Of a stretch of 64,000 nt of DNA, positions 26,101-33,011 are shown one piece after another. Location: contig CATLCV010000003.1 in assembly GCA_949893755.1 (NCBI GenBank), positions 1-64,000 of the forward strand. Direction: 5' to 3'. This stretch comes from an uncultured Lachnospiraceae bacterium. GTDB lineage: Bacteria > Bacillota > Clostridia > Lachnospirales > Lachnospiraceae. The position numbers and the translations under genes are program-made. Position 1 is the first letter of the stretch. Every line of letters starts with the position of its first letter. The notes beneath the pieces are model-generated. The model was not told the origin of the DNA. It saw only the letters and a list, made by a program, of their open reading frames with translations, and searched no databases.

Positions 26101-26194
26101 TTCTTTTCGGCAGCCGGCCCTTCAAGCCTGCCCGCACTGCAAGGATCACCAGGATCAATACCGCGCCGGATATACTCATTGCCATCAGACTCAT
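23153..26194 (-). CDS. BlaR1/MecR1-like M56 membrane metallopeptidase with large C-terminal extension
   Basis: A 1013-residue protein. The N-terminal part is an M56 antirepressor protease: membrane segments near residues 7-24, 34-50 and 208 precede the zinc motif HEYVH (near 291, with ELACDEAVV as third-ligand region), and a fourth segment lies near 400. BlaR1 normally has a penicillin-binding sensor after this. Here there are instead about 600 residues of different sequence: a coiled coil near 480-610, then several short repeated modules with YDPSEGRLYKGK-like and YDKKSDFLMYKDQ-like cores separated by Ala/Glu-rich linkers. No SxxK or KTG penicillin-binding motif was seen in it. The ATG at 26194 (after GAGGTGAGAGAT) is preferred over the GTG at 26203. 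It lies 10 bases after blaI, so the pair is co-transcribed. Confidence 0.82.
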   Translation of the reverse strand: MSLMAMSISGAVLILVILAVRAGLKGRLPKRTFAVLWTVALIRLLIPFSVPSSWSAYTLLQNAVPETEQVRYFTDMIAGNPSGGAARFGSASWLYGTDIAGGAGDLPGREDGFGEGTGMQFGSGTGAQMDPAWKPQSRSGAGSGAQMNAAQDPQSKSGEESQPDSTSGIQSGRQQASSIALDSVSEEKLSFAKRFAELLPILRGIWAAGFLLCTIAFAWIYFRCCREFQMSLPMEDCFLENWQRTHPLRRRLSIRQSDQILSPLSYGFWRPVILLPKSTKCGDRFQLRYVLEHEYVHIRYFDAAVKLLMAAALCIHWFNPCVYLMYIFFNRDLELACDEAVVRRFGEEEKSAYAMALIEMEEEKSGLLPLGNSFSKNAIEERIGAIMKIKKISPLVHGLSAALVCGITLLFATSCGSYGEAEKTMEAGPRAEAVDAEEAKTNSSVETKSLSAALKESGQYSPTLRSQEVSAADVSIAGYSRKQLADRIAELDRILEEKDNELGRMESLYLEIQRFENEMDVLINQNYDLDIEAAAGREDAIQEWEENEKQIAVWEKKIKEKEKEVVPFYDNLDAFYQEIEQMQEEQERLRFMESELERETFFEEHYGRYGIRYDPSEGRLYKGKTPIRLFIDEKEGGALWADNEGEVVIQVVYDKEGKINGVSARKVEDGNAEAHTAEAQEETAVNTAEEAAKAAAEDVEKAIAQVEAEAEALRQAEKAAEATEKEAGEAGASKSAAGGSKENSAEIVAGSGTEYTTDNPYHSAAYMISIGEEFEEYEKFGLSYDKKSDFLMYKDQTVGYFKDETKPGVYTRLVEGSGDLGITVNRDKSGKIRDFSVFPFNESSLPDSSVSEDAAVKEGSGIIRWDDSGDIVSIVSFPAKERGSLEAYAAEQGNVDEAEAASGTAVSSEDGSKTGAASGKTAYSEGNPNAEKTSLPKEYEKLGVKISNEKNSEWTYQGKGVAVIYDKDHWVYANDTIPEKKAVYLEVVRDKKDRVTELREITKKEMQKLFDEE

Positions 26195-26204
26195 ATCTCT
26201 CACC

Positions 26205-26564
26205 TCACTCCAGTTCGCCTACGATCTGTTTCAGCTGCGCGATCTGCTCGGGGGAGAGCTTCTTCCTTCCCAGCAGGGCCGCAAACAGCTTATCCGCCGA
26301 GCCGTCATAAATCTTGTTGATCAGCTCATTGGTCTCCGCCTCCTGCACCTCCTCCTTTGGGATCAGCGCATGGCACATAAAATTTGGCTCCGAACGCCGG
26401 ATCGCGCCTTTCTTGATGCAGCGCTTGATCAGCGTGTAGGTGGTGTTCATATTCCAGCCGACTTCTTCCTTTAATACATCGGAAATGTGCTTGGCTGTGG
26501 AGTCCCCCTCCCGCCACAGCACGTCCATTACCTTCAATTCCGAATCAAATAATTTTACAGTCAT
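26205..26564 (-). CDS. BlaI/MecI-family transcriptional repressor
   Basis: A 119-residue winged-helix repressor of the BlaI/MecI/CopY family, starting MTVKLFDSELKVMDVLW with the helix-turn-helix in STAKHISDVLKEEVGWNMNTTYTLIKRCIKKG. Such repressors are cut by the M56 protease partner encoded next to them. The ATG at 26564 follows GAAAGGAGCCGCGGAT; the track ORF starts six codons upstream without support. Two ACTAC-N4-GTAGT operators lie in its promoter, so autoregulation is very likely. With no beta-lactamase nearby, the wider target is unknown. Confidence 0.92.
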   Translation of the reverse strand: MTVKLFDSELKVMDVLWREGDSTAKHISDVLKEEVGWNMNTTYTLIKRCIKKGAIRRSEPNFMCHALIPKEEVQEAETNELINKIYDGSADKLFAALLGRKKLSPEQIAQLKQIVGELE

Positions 26565-26582
26565 ATCCGCGGCTCCTTTCAC

Positions 26583-26634
26583 ACTACTGCAGTAGTTTTT
26601 CTTTTATACTACCACAGTAGTGTGTATATGTCAA
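26583..26634 (-). promoter_or_regulatory. BlaI-type promoter with two ACTAC-N4-GTAGT operators
   Basis: The perfect palindrome ACTACTGCAGTAGT (26583-26596) and ACTACCACAGTAGT (26608-26621) are 25 bases centre to centre. On the minus strand TTGACA (26629-26634), 17 bases and TAGTAT (26606-26611) form the promoter. One operator covers the -10/spacer and the other lies over the early transcript. Confidence 0.85.
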
Positions 26635-26723
26635 GAAAAAAGGACGGCTCCGGCCATCCTTTTTGATACCATCGTATGCAGAAAGGCTGCCAGTGGCAGG
26701 CTTTCTGTATTTCCACTGTTCAT

Positions 26724-27779
26724 TCACCCCATTTTCCCCGCAAGTTCTTTTTTCAAACGTTCTATCTCCTGGAGCTGTTGTCTATGCTGCTGAGACAACA
26801 ATTCATTTTCCTGAAATAACCGCTCAATTCGTTTATCCTTCTGGGTCAACTGCTCATCCTTCTGAGACAATTGCTTCTTCTGCCCGTCAATCTCATCCTG
26901 CATCTCATCGATCATCAGCTGCACTGTATTTTTGTCCAGTATTTTTAACTCCTCCGAATACAATCCCATCACCCTTTCCGTATTCCTGCAAATCTCGTAT
27001 ATCTGCTGATACATGGGCTTGAACTGCGGATATTTTTTTATAAGCTGTTCCATTATCTCCGGTTCATCCACGCTCAAAAATGTCAGCCATGCATCCAGTT
27101 CGTTATTGATACCTTTATTGTGGAGGTTTGCACGGAAAATGTCAAGCGGAATTAATAGCTGTTCCTGCAGCCACTCCAATTTAAGTCCGGTATTGGACTT
27201 CGGGCGGATCCAGTGAAGATAATCGTTTGGAAATTTATGAAATTCCCTGCTGCTCTTTTCATACAATATAAGAGTATATACCTTTTGAATATCTTTGTAG
27301 CTGAATGCCTCCCCTTTTTCTCCGCGCACCCGCTTATATTGCCGAAGAAGCAGATCAGCGGAATAACAATCTACTCGCTGCCCCGGGAACATGTAACCCA
27401 CCTTCTGCGCCTCAAGATTCGCAAGACTCCCATTCTCCAGTTCGATCAGAATGTCCATGATCAAAAGACTGCTCTCATCCGCGATCCTGCTGTTGTCCGT
27501 TGGTAGGACACACTTGATCTTCACATGCTCTCCCAGCATAAGTGAGAGAAATTGTTCCAGCCGTTCCGGCACAGTTTCCGGATTCATGATTTCTTTGAAA
27601 AAGGCATCGTATAAAACCTTTACCCCCTTTGCGCCTGTGACGTAATCTAAAAATTCTTTCTGCTGCTCTTTTTTCCAATTTCGAAAGGTTGCGGACAGCT
27701 TCGGCTGGCTCTTTATCTCTGCTAATACCTCTGCCCGTGTCCGGATCATTGGAAAATACTTCTGTAATCCTGTGTTCAA
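26724..27779 (-). CDS. Rpn/PD-(D/E)XK nuclease family putative transposase-like protein
   Basis: A 351-residue protein of the Rpn/PD-(D/E)XK nuclease family (transposase_31 clan). The nuclease core region is LYDAFFKEIMNPE ... LLIMDILIELENGSLANLEAQKVGYMFPGQRVDCYSADLL, with Asp, Glu and Gln-Lys in the expected order. The C-terminus is a coiled coil (KKQLSQKDEQLTQKDKRIERLFQENELL). The start is a TTG codon at 27779, chosen because AGGAGG lies 9 bases upstream and no ATG is close to it. Related proteins promote recombination or move short DNA, but no inverted repeats flank this gene clearly. It stands alone. Confidence 0.82.
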   Translation of the reverse strand: MNTGLQKYFPMIRTRAEVLAEIKSQPKLSATFRNWKKEQQKEFLDYVTGAKGVKVLYDAFFKEIMNPETVPERLEQFLSLMLGEHVKIKCVLPTDNSRIADESSLLIMDILIELENGSLANLEAQKVGYMFPGQRVDCYSADLLLRQYKRVRGEKGEAFSYKDIQKVYTLILYEKSSREFHKFPNDYLHWIRPKSNTGLKLEWLQEQLLIPLDIFRANLHNKGINNELDAWLTFLSVDEPEIMEQLIKKYPQFKPMYQQIYEICRNTERVMGLYSEELKILDKNTVQLMIDEMQDEIDGQKKQLSQKDEQLTQKDKRIERLFQENELLSQQHRQQLQEIERLKKELAGKMG

Positions 27780-28169
27780 TCTACACTACCTCCTATTCTG
27801 TTTTTGTATGCTGCTTTTCATCATCGGATTTTTGTTTGAATACAGAAAACCTGCCAGGCAGAACCCTCCCGTATCATAGAGACATCAAAATAGCCGAAAA
27901 TGAACGCCTTACGGCAAGAATTGTCTAACAGCAAGAACGCTGTTGTTCAGACTGGTTAAAGGATAACAGAATTTCGGTAAAAAGGCAAGAAAAATTTTTC
28001 CAGCCGTACAGTTAGAAATTTTTCACTGCGATACTCGGATTTGTAATAGATAAACAGAAAAACAAACAAAGGAACAACAAGCCCGCCGAAAAAAAACGAA
28101 GTTCAGCCGACTGCTGTTCCCGCTATGAATTATACCCACGGCAGATTGATCTGGCGCGCAGTATATAAC
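27780..28169. other. intergenic stretch with repeat fragments
   Basis: No gene is supported in these 390 bases. It contains a fragment of the dispersed family (AAATTTTTCCAGCCGTACAGTTAGAAATTTTTC, near 27990-28022) and a palindromic repeat at 28131-28165 next to the end of the deglycosidase gene. Confidence 0.5.
28131..28165. repeat. 35-bp palindromic repeat, copy B
   Basis: TATACCCACGGCAGATTGATCTGGCGCGCAGTATA, five bases from the end of the C-glycoside deglycosidase alpha gene. It matches the copies at 20441 and 45652. Confidence 0.6.
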
Positions 28170-29156
28170 CTATTCCGCTTCCTTCAGCAGCTTCTTGACC
28201 ATGGCCACATGCCTTGTAGTCTGCTCCACCGCATCGTATCCGCCTTCATCCTCGTATTCCGTCACGATGAAGCCGTCATAATCCGTAGCTGCAATCACCG
28301 GGATGATCTCCTCATAAGGGATCGCGGGTTCATGCAGATTTTCATCTACATAATGACATTTTCCATGCATTTCAAAGCAATAGGGCATGATCCGCTTTAA
28401 GCCTTCCAGCTCTGCCTTGCAGCTTTTCCGGAACTGTACGAATCCGTACATACTGTTGAGGGTGGCGCCCAGGGCAGGACATTTCGCCATATCGGGGCCC
28501 ATGATCTTCATGGCTTCCTCCATGGGAACCTCATCGTACCGGAGCTGCGCGCATTTCTCAAGCTGTTCTACGGTGGCTCCTGCTGCCAGCGCACGGTCCC
28601 AGTACGGCTTGTTCGGTTTTGTGGCAAAGCATCCGAAGTCCGGGACGAACCCGATATACTTGCTTCCGGTCTTTTCGATCACTTCCAGATAATCCAGTAT
28701 GGGCTGTGTGATGGGGCTGTCCGGATTGTGGATCTCGATTCCTACGTGTACATTGTACGCCTCCGCATAGGGCGCGATCCTTGCCAGCCCATTAGGCGAC
28801 AGCAGGTACTGCTCCCGCATAACCGTACATCCCAGCTTGTTTGCCGAGACAATATCTGTGATCGCGCGCGCCACCATTTCGTCCTCGGTCAGATCCCGGT
28901 CCTTCAACATGCCCCGGTCCATATTCGCCGCATAGCAGATGGGGCCGATCCCATACTTTTCCGTGCATTTATGGATAAACTCCACAAATTCATCTGTGAC
29001 ATACGGGTAGGACGGGATCATCTGTGCCGCCACGATCTCATACCCCTGTGCCCCAAGTTCCGCGGCCGTGCGGATGACGCCCTCCAGATCCAGTTCTCCT
29101 TTCAGATAAGGAGTTCCCAGTGAAAAAAGTGTGATACCTGTTTTTACGTTTGCCAT
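28170..29156 (-). CDS. probable C-glycoside deglycosidase alpha subunit (xylose-isomerase-like TIM barrel)
   Basis: A 328-residue TIM-barrel protein of the sugar phosphate isomerase/epimerase family, starting MANVKTGITLFSLGTPYLKG after GGAGGGAAGACATT. Candidate metal ligands are in GIEIHNPDSP, GFVPDFGCF, EMHGKCHYV and FIVTEYEDEGG. The family covers many reactions, but the next gene encodes a DUF6379 protein, the known beta subunit of C-glycoside deglycosidases, and the gene after that a Gfo/Idh/MocA oxidoreductase. That trio is the signature of the puerarin/C-glycosyl flavonoid cleavage enzymes: the oxidoreductase makes the 3-oxo-glycoside and the alpha/beta complex breaks the C-C bond. Assignment rests on this context more than on sequence alone. 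Confidence 0.8.
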   Translation of the reverse strand: MANVKTGITLFSLGTPYLKGELDLEGVIRTAAELGAQGYEIVAAQMIPSYPYVTDEFVEFIHKCTEKYGIGPICYAANMDRGMLKDRDLTEDEMVARAITDIVSANKLGCTVMREQYLLSPNGLARIAPYAEAYNVHVGIEIHNPDSPITQPILDYLEVIEKTGSKYIGFVPDFGCFATKPNKPYWDRALAAGATVEQLEKCAQLRYDEVPMEEAMKIMGPDMAKCPALGATLNSMYGFVQFRKSCKAELEGLKRIMPYCFEMHGKCHYVDENLHEPAIPYEEIIPVIAATDYDGFIVTEYEDEGGYDAVEQTTRHVAMVKKLLKEAE

Positions 29157-29170
29157 AATGTCTTCCCTCC

Positions 29171-29602
29171 TTAATCCGTGATTGCCATTGTTTTTGTTCC
29201 GCAGCTGTCCACCGGCATGTACATATGATCCGGCCCGATCGGCATGTACGGGGAACGGAAGAATAATGTCACATCGATCTTATGCTCTCCCTCCGGAAGC
29301 CCGCCCGGACAGAATACCCGGATTGTTGCCGGTTCCCTGATCTGCCAGAATTCGGTATAACACTTGTCAAACTCCACGGGGCTGAATTCCTTCCCGTTGA
29401 TACAGAATTTGATCCGCTCGGCAGGTACTTCAAGATCATCTACCTTTACCCCAAACTCATCGATCACGGACAGGAAATGCCCTCTGTAGTAGCTGAGCCG
29501 GATGTCAAACTGATACCCCATTTTTTTCCCGTTCAAATAGTAATTCTTAAAGCTGTCATCCACGATGACATCCACAAAATTCATCCGCATTGCAAATCCC
29601 AT
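29171..29602 (-). CDS. probable C-glycoside deglycosidase beta subunit (DUF6379)
   Basis: A 143-residue beta-rich protein starting MGFAMRMNFVDVIVDDSFKNYYLNGKKMGYQFDIRLSYYRGHFLS, which I recognise as the DUF6379 family, the small subunit of C-glycoside deglycosidases. The ATG at 29602 follows AAAAAAGGAGGCGCAAAA; the track ORF adds 50 codons that belong to the upstream gene's other frame. It lies 14 bases from the alpha-subunit gene and 26 from the oxidoreductase gene, in one operon. In characterised relatives this subunit forms a beta sandwich that completes the active site of the TIM-barrel partner. Confidence 0.82.
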   Translation of the reverse strand: MGFAMRMNFVDVIVDDSFKNYYLNGKKMGYQFDIRLSYYRGHFLSVIDEFGVKVDDLEVPAERIKFCINGKEFSPVEFDKCYTEFWQIREPATIRVFCPGGLPEGEHKIDVTLFFRSPYMPIGPDHMYMPVDSCGTKTMAITD

Positions 29603-29628
29603 TTTTGCGCCTCCTTTTTTAAACAAGT

Positions 29629-30732
29629 CTAAAACTTGATCTCTCTGTTCTCCGCGGCGGATCTGTAGATCGCGTCCAGAACCTTCGTAACTGCCAGTGC
29701 TTCTTCCGGCTTCACAAGGGGCTGCGTCCCATTCTGTACCGCCTCCAGCCACTGCCTGCAGTCGATAGTGCCTTCCTCACCGCCGCCTCCGCCGAAGTAA
29801 GCGACTCCGCCTACCGGAGATATGGTTTCTTCCATGAGCTGTCCGTTTCTTCCGCGGTTATAGATCAGTTCATTTTTTCCATAGCTCATGCCGGAATGGA
29901 TCTCCGCGCCGGCCAATGTTCCGCAAAGTGTGGTGGAAGCCTCTCTTGACTCCAGCATATTCAGCGCCCAGCTTGCTTCCAGCGCGATGGTCGCTCCGTT
30001 TTTCATTTTCACAAAACCGACTGCGGAGTCTTCCACCTCGTAGGTCTTGGGATCCCATGGCCCGAATAAATTTCCTTCCGTTGCCTGCTCCAGCCCGCCG
30101 AGTTTGTAGAACACGGAGCCGGACACGCTCTCGATCTCATAGTTGTCCATGCACCACAGCGTGATATCCAACGCATGTGTGCCGATATCGATCAGCGGAC
30201 CGCCGCCCTGGGCTTCCTTGTCCATAAATACGCCCCACGTGGGAACGCCCCTTCTCCTTACCGCATGGGCCTTGGCATAGTAGATGTCGCCCAGGTCGCC
30301 CTTCCTGCATGCGCTGTGCAGATTCTGCACCTCTGCCCGGAAACGGTTCTGATAACCTACCGTAAACTGCATTCCGGACTTCTTCCACGCATCCACCATC
30401 TTCTGCGCCTCTTCCGTGCTGTGGGACATGGGTTTCTCGCAGTATACGTGCTTCTTCGCCTCGAATGCCGCGATTGCGATCTCACTGTGGGAGACATTCG
30501 GCGTGCAGATATGTACAACCTCTACATCCGGATTGGCAAGCACCTCTTTATAATCCGCGGTCACCTGCGCCCCTTGCGCGCCGTATTCCTTTGCCGCTGC
30601 CTCCGCGCGCTCGATCCTGATATCACAGAATGAAACGATCTCACCCAGATCCGCATTGTTCTTTAATGCCGGAAAATGTTTCTGGTTTGCGATACCGCCG
30701 CATCCGATCACTGCAATTTTTAATTTACTCAT
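29629..30732 (-). CDS. Gfo/Idh/MocA oxidoreductase, probable glycoside 3-dehydrogenase
   Basis: A 367-residue NAD-dependent oxidoreductase of the Gfo/Idh/MocA family. The Rossmann motif is IGCGGIANQKHFPAL at residues 8-22, the family lysine is in CEKPMSH, and the C-terminal catalytic motif is GGGPLIDIGTHALDITLW. Start ATG at 30732 after GGAGGAATCAAAC (the track start is five codons early). It is first in an operon with C-glycoside deglycosidase beta and alpha subunit genes. In the known systems (such as DgpA acting on puerarin) the enzyme oxidises the sugar at C3 before C-C cleavage. Substrate range here is inferred; no dedicated transporter or regulator gene is adjacent. Confidence 0.83.
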   Translation of the reverse strand: MSKLKIAVIGCGGIANQKHFPALKNNADLGEIVSFCDIRIERAEAAAKEYGAQGAQVTADYKEVLANPDVEVVHICTPNVSHSEIAIAAFEAKKHVYCEKPMSHSTEEAQKMVDAWKKSGMQFTVGYQNRFRAEVQNLHSACRKGDLGDIYYAKAHAVRRRGVPTWGVFMDKEAQGGGPLIDIGTHALDITLWCMDNYEIESVSGSVFYKLGGLEQATEGNLFGPWDPKTYEVEDSAVGFVKMKNGATIALEASWALNMLESREASTTLCGTLAGAEIHSGMSYGKNELIYNRGRNGQLMEETISPVGGVAYFGGGGGEEGTIDCRQWLEAVQNGTQPLVKPEEALAVTKVLDAIYRSAAENREIKF

Positions 30733-30871
30733 GTTTGATTCCTCCAATTTCTATTGTTTTTTGATGAGTTTAGTTTACCAGAAGCTGCATAAAGCCGCTT
30801 CCTCCCCCGCAACTTTTTCAGCGTACGATTTTGACTTCGGATGCTGACATACACTTTTCCTTATTTTAAAA

Positions 30872-30903
30872 AAGGTCAAAAATCCGATATTGTTTTTGAC
30901 CTT
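30872..30903. promoter_or_regulatory. perfect 11-bp inverted repeat, candidate operator
   Basis: AAGGTCAAAAA, ten bases, TTTTTGACCTT. It lies 140 bases upstream of the oxidoreductase start. It could bind a dimeric regulator; a hairpin terminator is less likely because no gene ends here. Confidence 0.55.
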
Positions 30904-31021
30904 CTATATTTGCACCTCCCTGAAAAGTTACTTTTCACGGGATGGGGAAAATCGATTAAAATGAATACAAAAGACGCCTCTGAACTGCAAAAGAAGAGAT
31001 GAACTAAAAAAATAAAATCTC

Positions 31022-31050
31022 TGAAACTTTTCCCCAGTTTTTTTTATCTA
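31022..31050 (+). promoter_or_regulatory. ECF-type promoter, probably autoregulatory
   Basis: TGAAAC followed after 17 bases by TATCTA resembles the ECF pattern TGAAAC-N16/17-CGTCTA, with a perfect -35 and four of six at -10. It lies about 100 bases upstream of the ECF sigma gene. Confidence 0.55.
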
Positions 31051-31153
31051 ATAAGTATCAATCGATTGAAGAGGAAGATGAAATACCATTTTCAAATTCT
31101 GTTAGAATGAATTGCACAGATATGCATAATGAAATACGAAAGGACGTGGGGAC

Positions 31154-31678
31154 GTGGCAGATATGGCAGGGCTTGTGAGAAAGGCGCAGGCAGGGGATAA
31201 AGAGGCTTTTGTAGATTTGATCGATAGCTGCAAGCAGGGATTATATAAAACAGCGATCGCGATGCTGCGCAATGACGCGGACGCGGCGGATGCGATCCAG
31301 GATGCAGTCCTGAACAGCTATGAAAATTTACAATCCTTAAAGAAACCGCAGTTTTTCAAGACATGGATCACAAGAATATTGATCAATCAGTGCAACCGCA
31401 TCTTAAAGAGGCGCGGAAACATCGTTCCGATCCATGAGCATCCGGAACTGGAATACACCGCTCCGGACACATCCGGAAGGGCGTTTATAGAATTGCTGAA
31501 CAAATTGGAGGAGCAGTACCGTATCGTATTATATCTGTTCTACGTAGAAGAATTCAGCATCAAGGAGATCAGTTCGATCCTGGAAATGAATGAAAATACG
31601 GTAAAAACCAGGTTATCCAGAGGGCGCGGCAATTTCAGGAAGCTCTATATGAGAGAAAATCAGATCTCCTGCTGCTGA
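31154..31678 (+). CDS. ECF RNA polymerase sigma factor (SigV/SigW-like)
   Basis: A 174-residue sigma-70 family ECF factor. Region 2 is near residues 15-80 (NDADAADAIQDAVLNSYENL, FKTWITRILINQC), and region 4 at 115-165 has FYVEEFSIKEISSILEMNENTVKTRLSRGR. The start may be the GTG at 31154 or the ATG at 31163; both follow AAAGGACGTGGGGAC and the difference is three residues. A TGAAAC-type promoter upstream suggests it transcribes itself. The next gene, 88 bases on, encodes a membrane anti-sigma factor with a DUF4179-like domain. The inducing stress is unknown. Confidence 0.9.
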   Translation: MADMAGLVRKAQAGDKEAFVDLIDSCKQGLYKTAIAMLRNDADAADAIQDAVLNSYENLQSLKKPQFFKTWITRILINQCNRILKRRGNIVPIHEHPELEYTAPDTSGRAFIELLNKLEEQYRIVLYLFYVEEFSIKEISSILEMNENTVKTRLSRGRGNFRKLYMRENQISCC

Positions 31679-31766
31679 GCAAAACGAAGGTTCAGCGAAA
31701 GGCTGGAATCCGACGGAAGTATGCTGCTCTGGAACAGAAATTGATTTGGAAAGAAGAGGTGTAAGG

Positions 31767-32909
31767 ATGGGCAATTATGAACAAGATTTTATTGAAAAAA
31801 TGAGAGAAGAGATCCAGATTCCGGATCTGGTAAATGATAAACTGAACGAAAGCTATGAAAAAATACGTCAGGATGAGGTGAAAATGAAGATGAAACAGAC
31901 CGGTTTATTTAAAAACAGAAACAGATTTTACAGAAGCCTTACAGCGGCGGCGGCAGCTGCGTGCACCATCGCTGCATTATCCGGAATATTTTATATGAAT
32001 CCGGCATTGGCGCAGGATATCCCGATCCTGGGAAATGTGTTCGGACGTCTGCAGGAAGTGAGGGAGAACAGCGAATATCCGGACAAGGACAAAACTGCGT
32101 ATGAAAATATCAGCGAACACTCCGAGCCGGTTCAGGAGGCCGGAAATACTGCTGAAAACGAAATCGGGACGATGACCGTCTCCGACGCCTACTGCGACGG
32201 ATATGATATGTATTTTACACTTTCCCTCCGGGTAGAGGATGAAGAGCTGAAAACAGCCGGATATGTTTCGGCCATGCATCAGGAGGGAGAGGATGATGCC
32301 CTTTATGAGCTTGGAAAGTTTACGATCAACCAGAAACAGGTATGGCCGACAGAAGCCACAGTGCTTCGGAAGGCAGAAGACGGAGTTTATGTCGGATTAT
32401 GCCGGATTAACGCATCGTCGAATCGAGACGTATCTTTTGAAGGACAGATGACAGTGAATGTAGACATTAACGGCCTGACTGCGTATCGGGAATCCAATCT
32501 TGGTTATATGGAGACCTTCCAGGAGATAAAAGGAGACTGGAGCATGCAGTTTGGCGTTGAAACAGATACCTCCTCTAACCGCACGGCCGAGCCCAATGCG
32601 CAGAGCAATGGAATCATCGTGCAGAAGGCAGTCCAGACCCCCAGCAATATGCATGTGACCTGTTATCTTCCTGCGGAGCTGGCAGAAAAGAATCCGGCAT
32701 TTGTCCTGCTGGAAGAGAACGGAAACCGTGTGCAAAATGAAAGCGCAATGTACAATACGCAGGACGACGGCAGCCAGATCCAGGAAATGGTATTCAACAC
32801 ATCCCAGGCAGACCAGTTTGTGATGCAGGTATTCGACAAGAATGCAGGAACCGATGGAAACGGCGGAGTTCCGTTGATCGCAGAAATTCCATTTTCCATG
32901 GGTGAATAA
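31767..32909 (+). CDS. membrane anti-sigma factor, DUF4179-type
   Basis: A 380-residue single-pass protein: a cytoplasmic N-terminus of about 50 residues that would hold the sigma factor, a membrane segment near 57-75 (AAAAAACTIAALSGIFY), and an extracytoplasmic DUF4179-like domain beginning ALAQDIPILGNVFGRL. The start is the ATG at 31767 (MGNYEQDFIEKMREE) after GAAGAGGTGTAAGG, seven codons inside the track ORF. It directly follows the ECF sigma gene. Release of the sigma factor by regulated proteolysis is the usual mechanism for the family. It ends about 70 bases before a strong bidirectional terminator. Confidence 0.85.
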   Translation: MGNYEQDFIEKMREEIQIPDLVNDKLNESYEKIRQDEVKMKMKQTGLFKNRNRFYRSLTAAAAAACTIAALSGIFYMNPALAQDIPILGNVFGRLQEVRENSEYPDKDKTAYENISEHSEPVQEAGNTAENEIGTMTVSDAYCDGYDMYFTLSLRVEDEELKTAGYVSAMHQEGEDDALYELGKFTINQKQVWPTEATVLRKAEDGVYVGLCRINASSNRDVSFEGQMTVNVDINGLTAYRESNLGYMETFQEIKGDWSMQFGVETDTSSNRTAEPNAQSNGIIVQKAVQTPSNMHVTCYLPAELAEKNPAFVLLEENGNRVQNESAMYNTQDDGSQIQEMVFNTSQADQFVMQVFDKNAGTDGNGGVPLIAEIPFSMGE

Positions 32910-32929
32910 ATTTCTAACTGTGCGGCTGC

Positions 32930-32979
32930 GTTAGCAGACGCAAGAGTGGGTCAGCACGGTTTTTGCGGATGGATAAATG
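32930..32979. repeat. 50-bp dispersed repeat, copy A
   Basis: GTTAGCAGACGCAAGAGTGG...GCGGATGGATAAATG matches 44744-44793 in 40 of 50 bases. It is preceded by CTAACTGTGCGGCTGC, the end sequence of the palindromic family. It lies in the 3' region of the anti-sigma gene. Confidence 0.65.
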
Positions 32980-33011
32980 TCAGCCCGGCGGAGAACTCCC
33001 GCCGGGCTGAC
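32979..33011. terminator. bidirectional intrinsic terminator
   Basis: A 13-bp perfect stem GTCAGCCCGGCGG / CCGCCGGGCTGAC with a 7-base loop separates the anti-sigma gene (plus) from the convergent ABC-2 permease gene (minus), whose stop codon is at its edge. T-runs are short on both sides. Confidence 0.7.

Larger units (their letters stand above)
30733..31153. promoter_or_regulatory. divergent region between glycoside operon and ECF sigma gene
   Basis: This 420-base region holds the perfect inverted repeat AAGGTCAAAAA-N10-TTTTTGACCTT (30872-30903), the best candidate operator for the glycoside operon, and an ECF-type promoter (31022-31050) for the sigma gene. It is otherwise AT-rich and contains CAATCGATTG at about 31059. 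No small gene is supported. Confidence 0.5.

Noticed and set aside
26724-27779. Complete insertion sequence at the Rpn-type gene
   Set aside because: No flanking terminal inverted repeats or target duplication were found around the gene.
30872-30903. Rho-independent terminator at the perfect inverted repeat
   Set aside because: No gene ends here; both neighbours start away from it, so an operator is the better reading.
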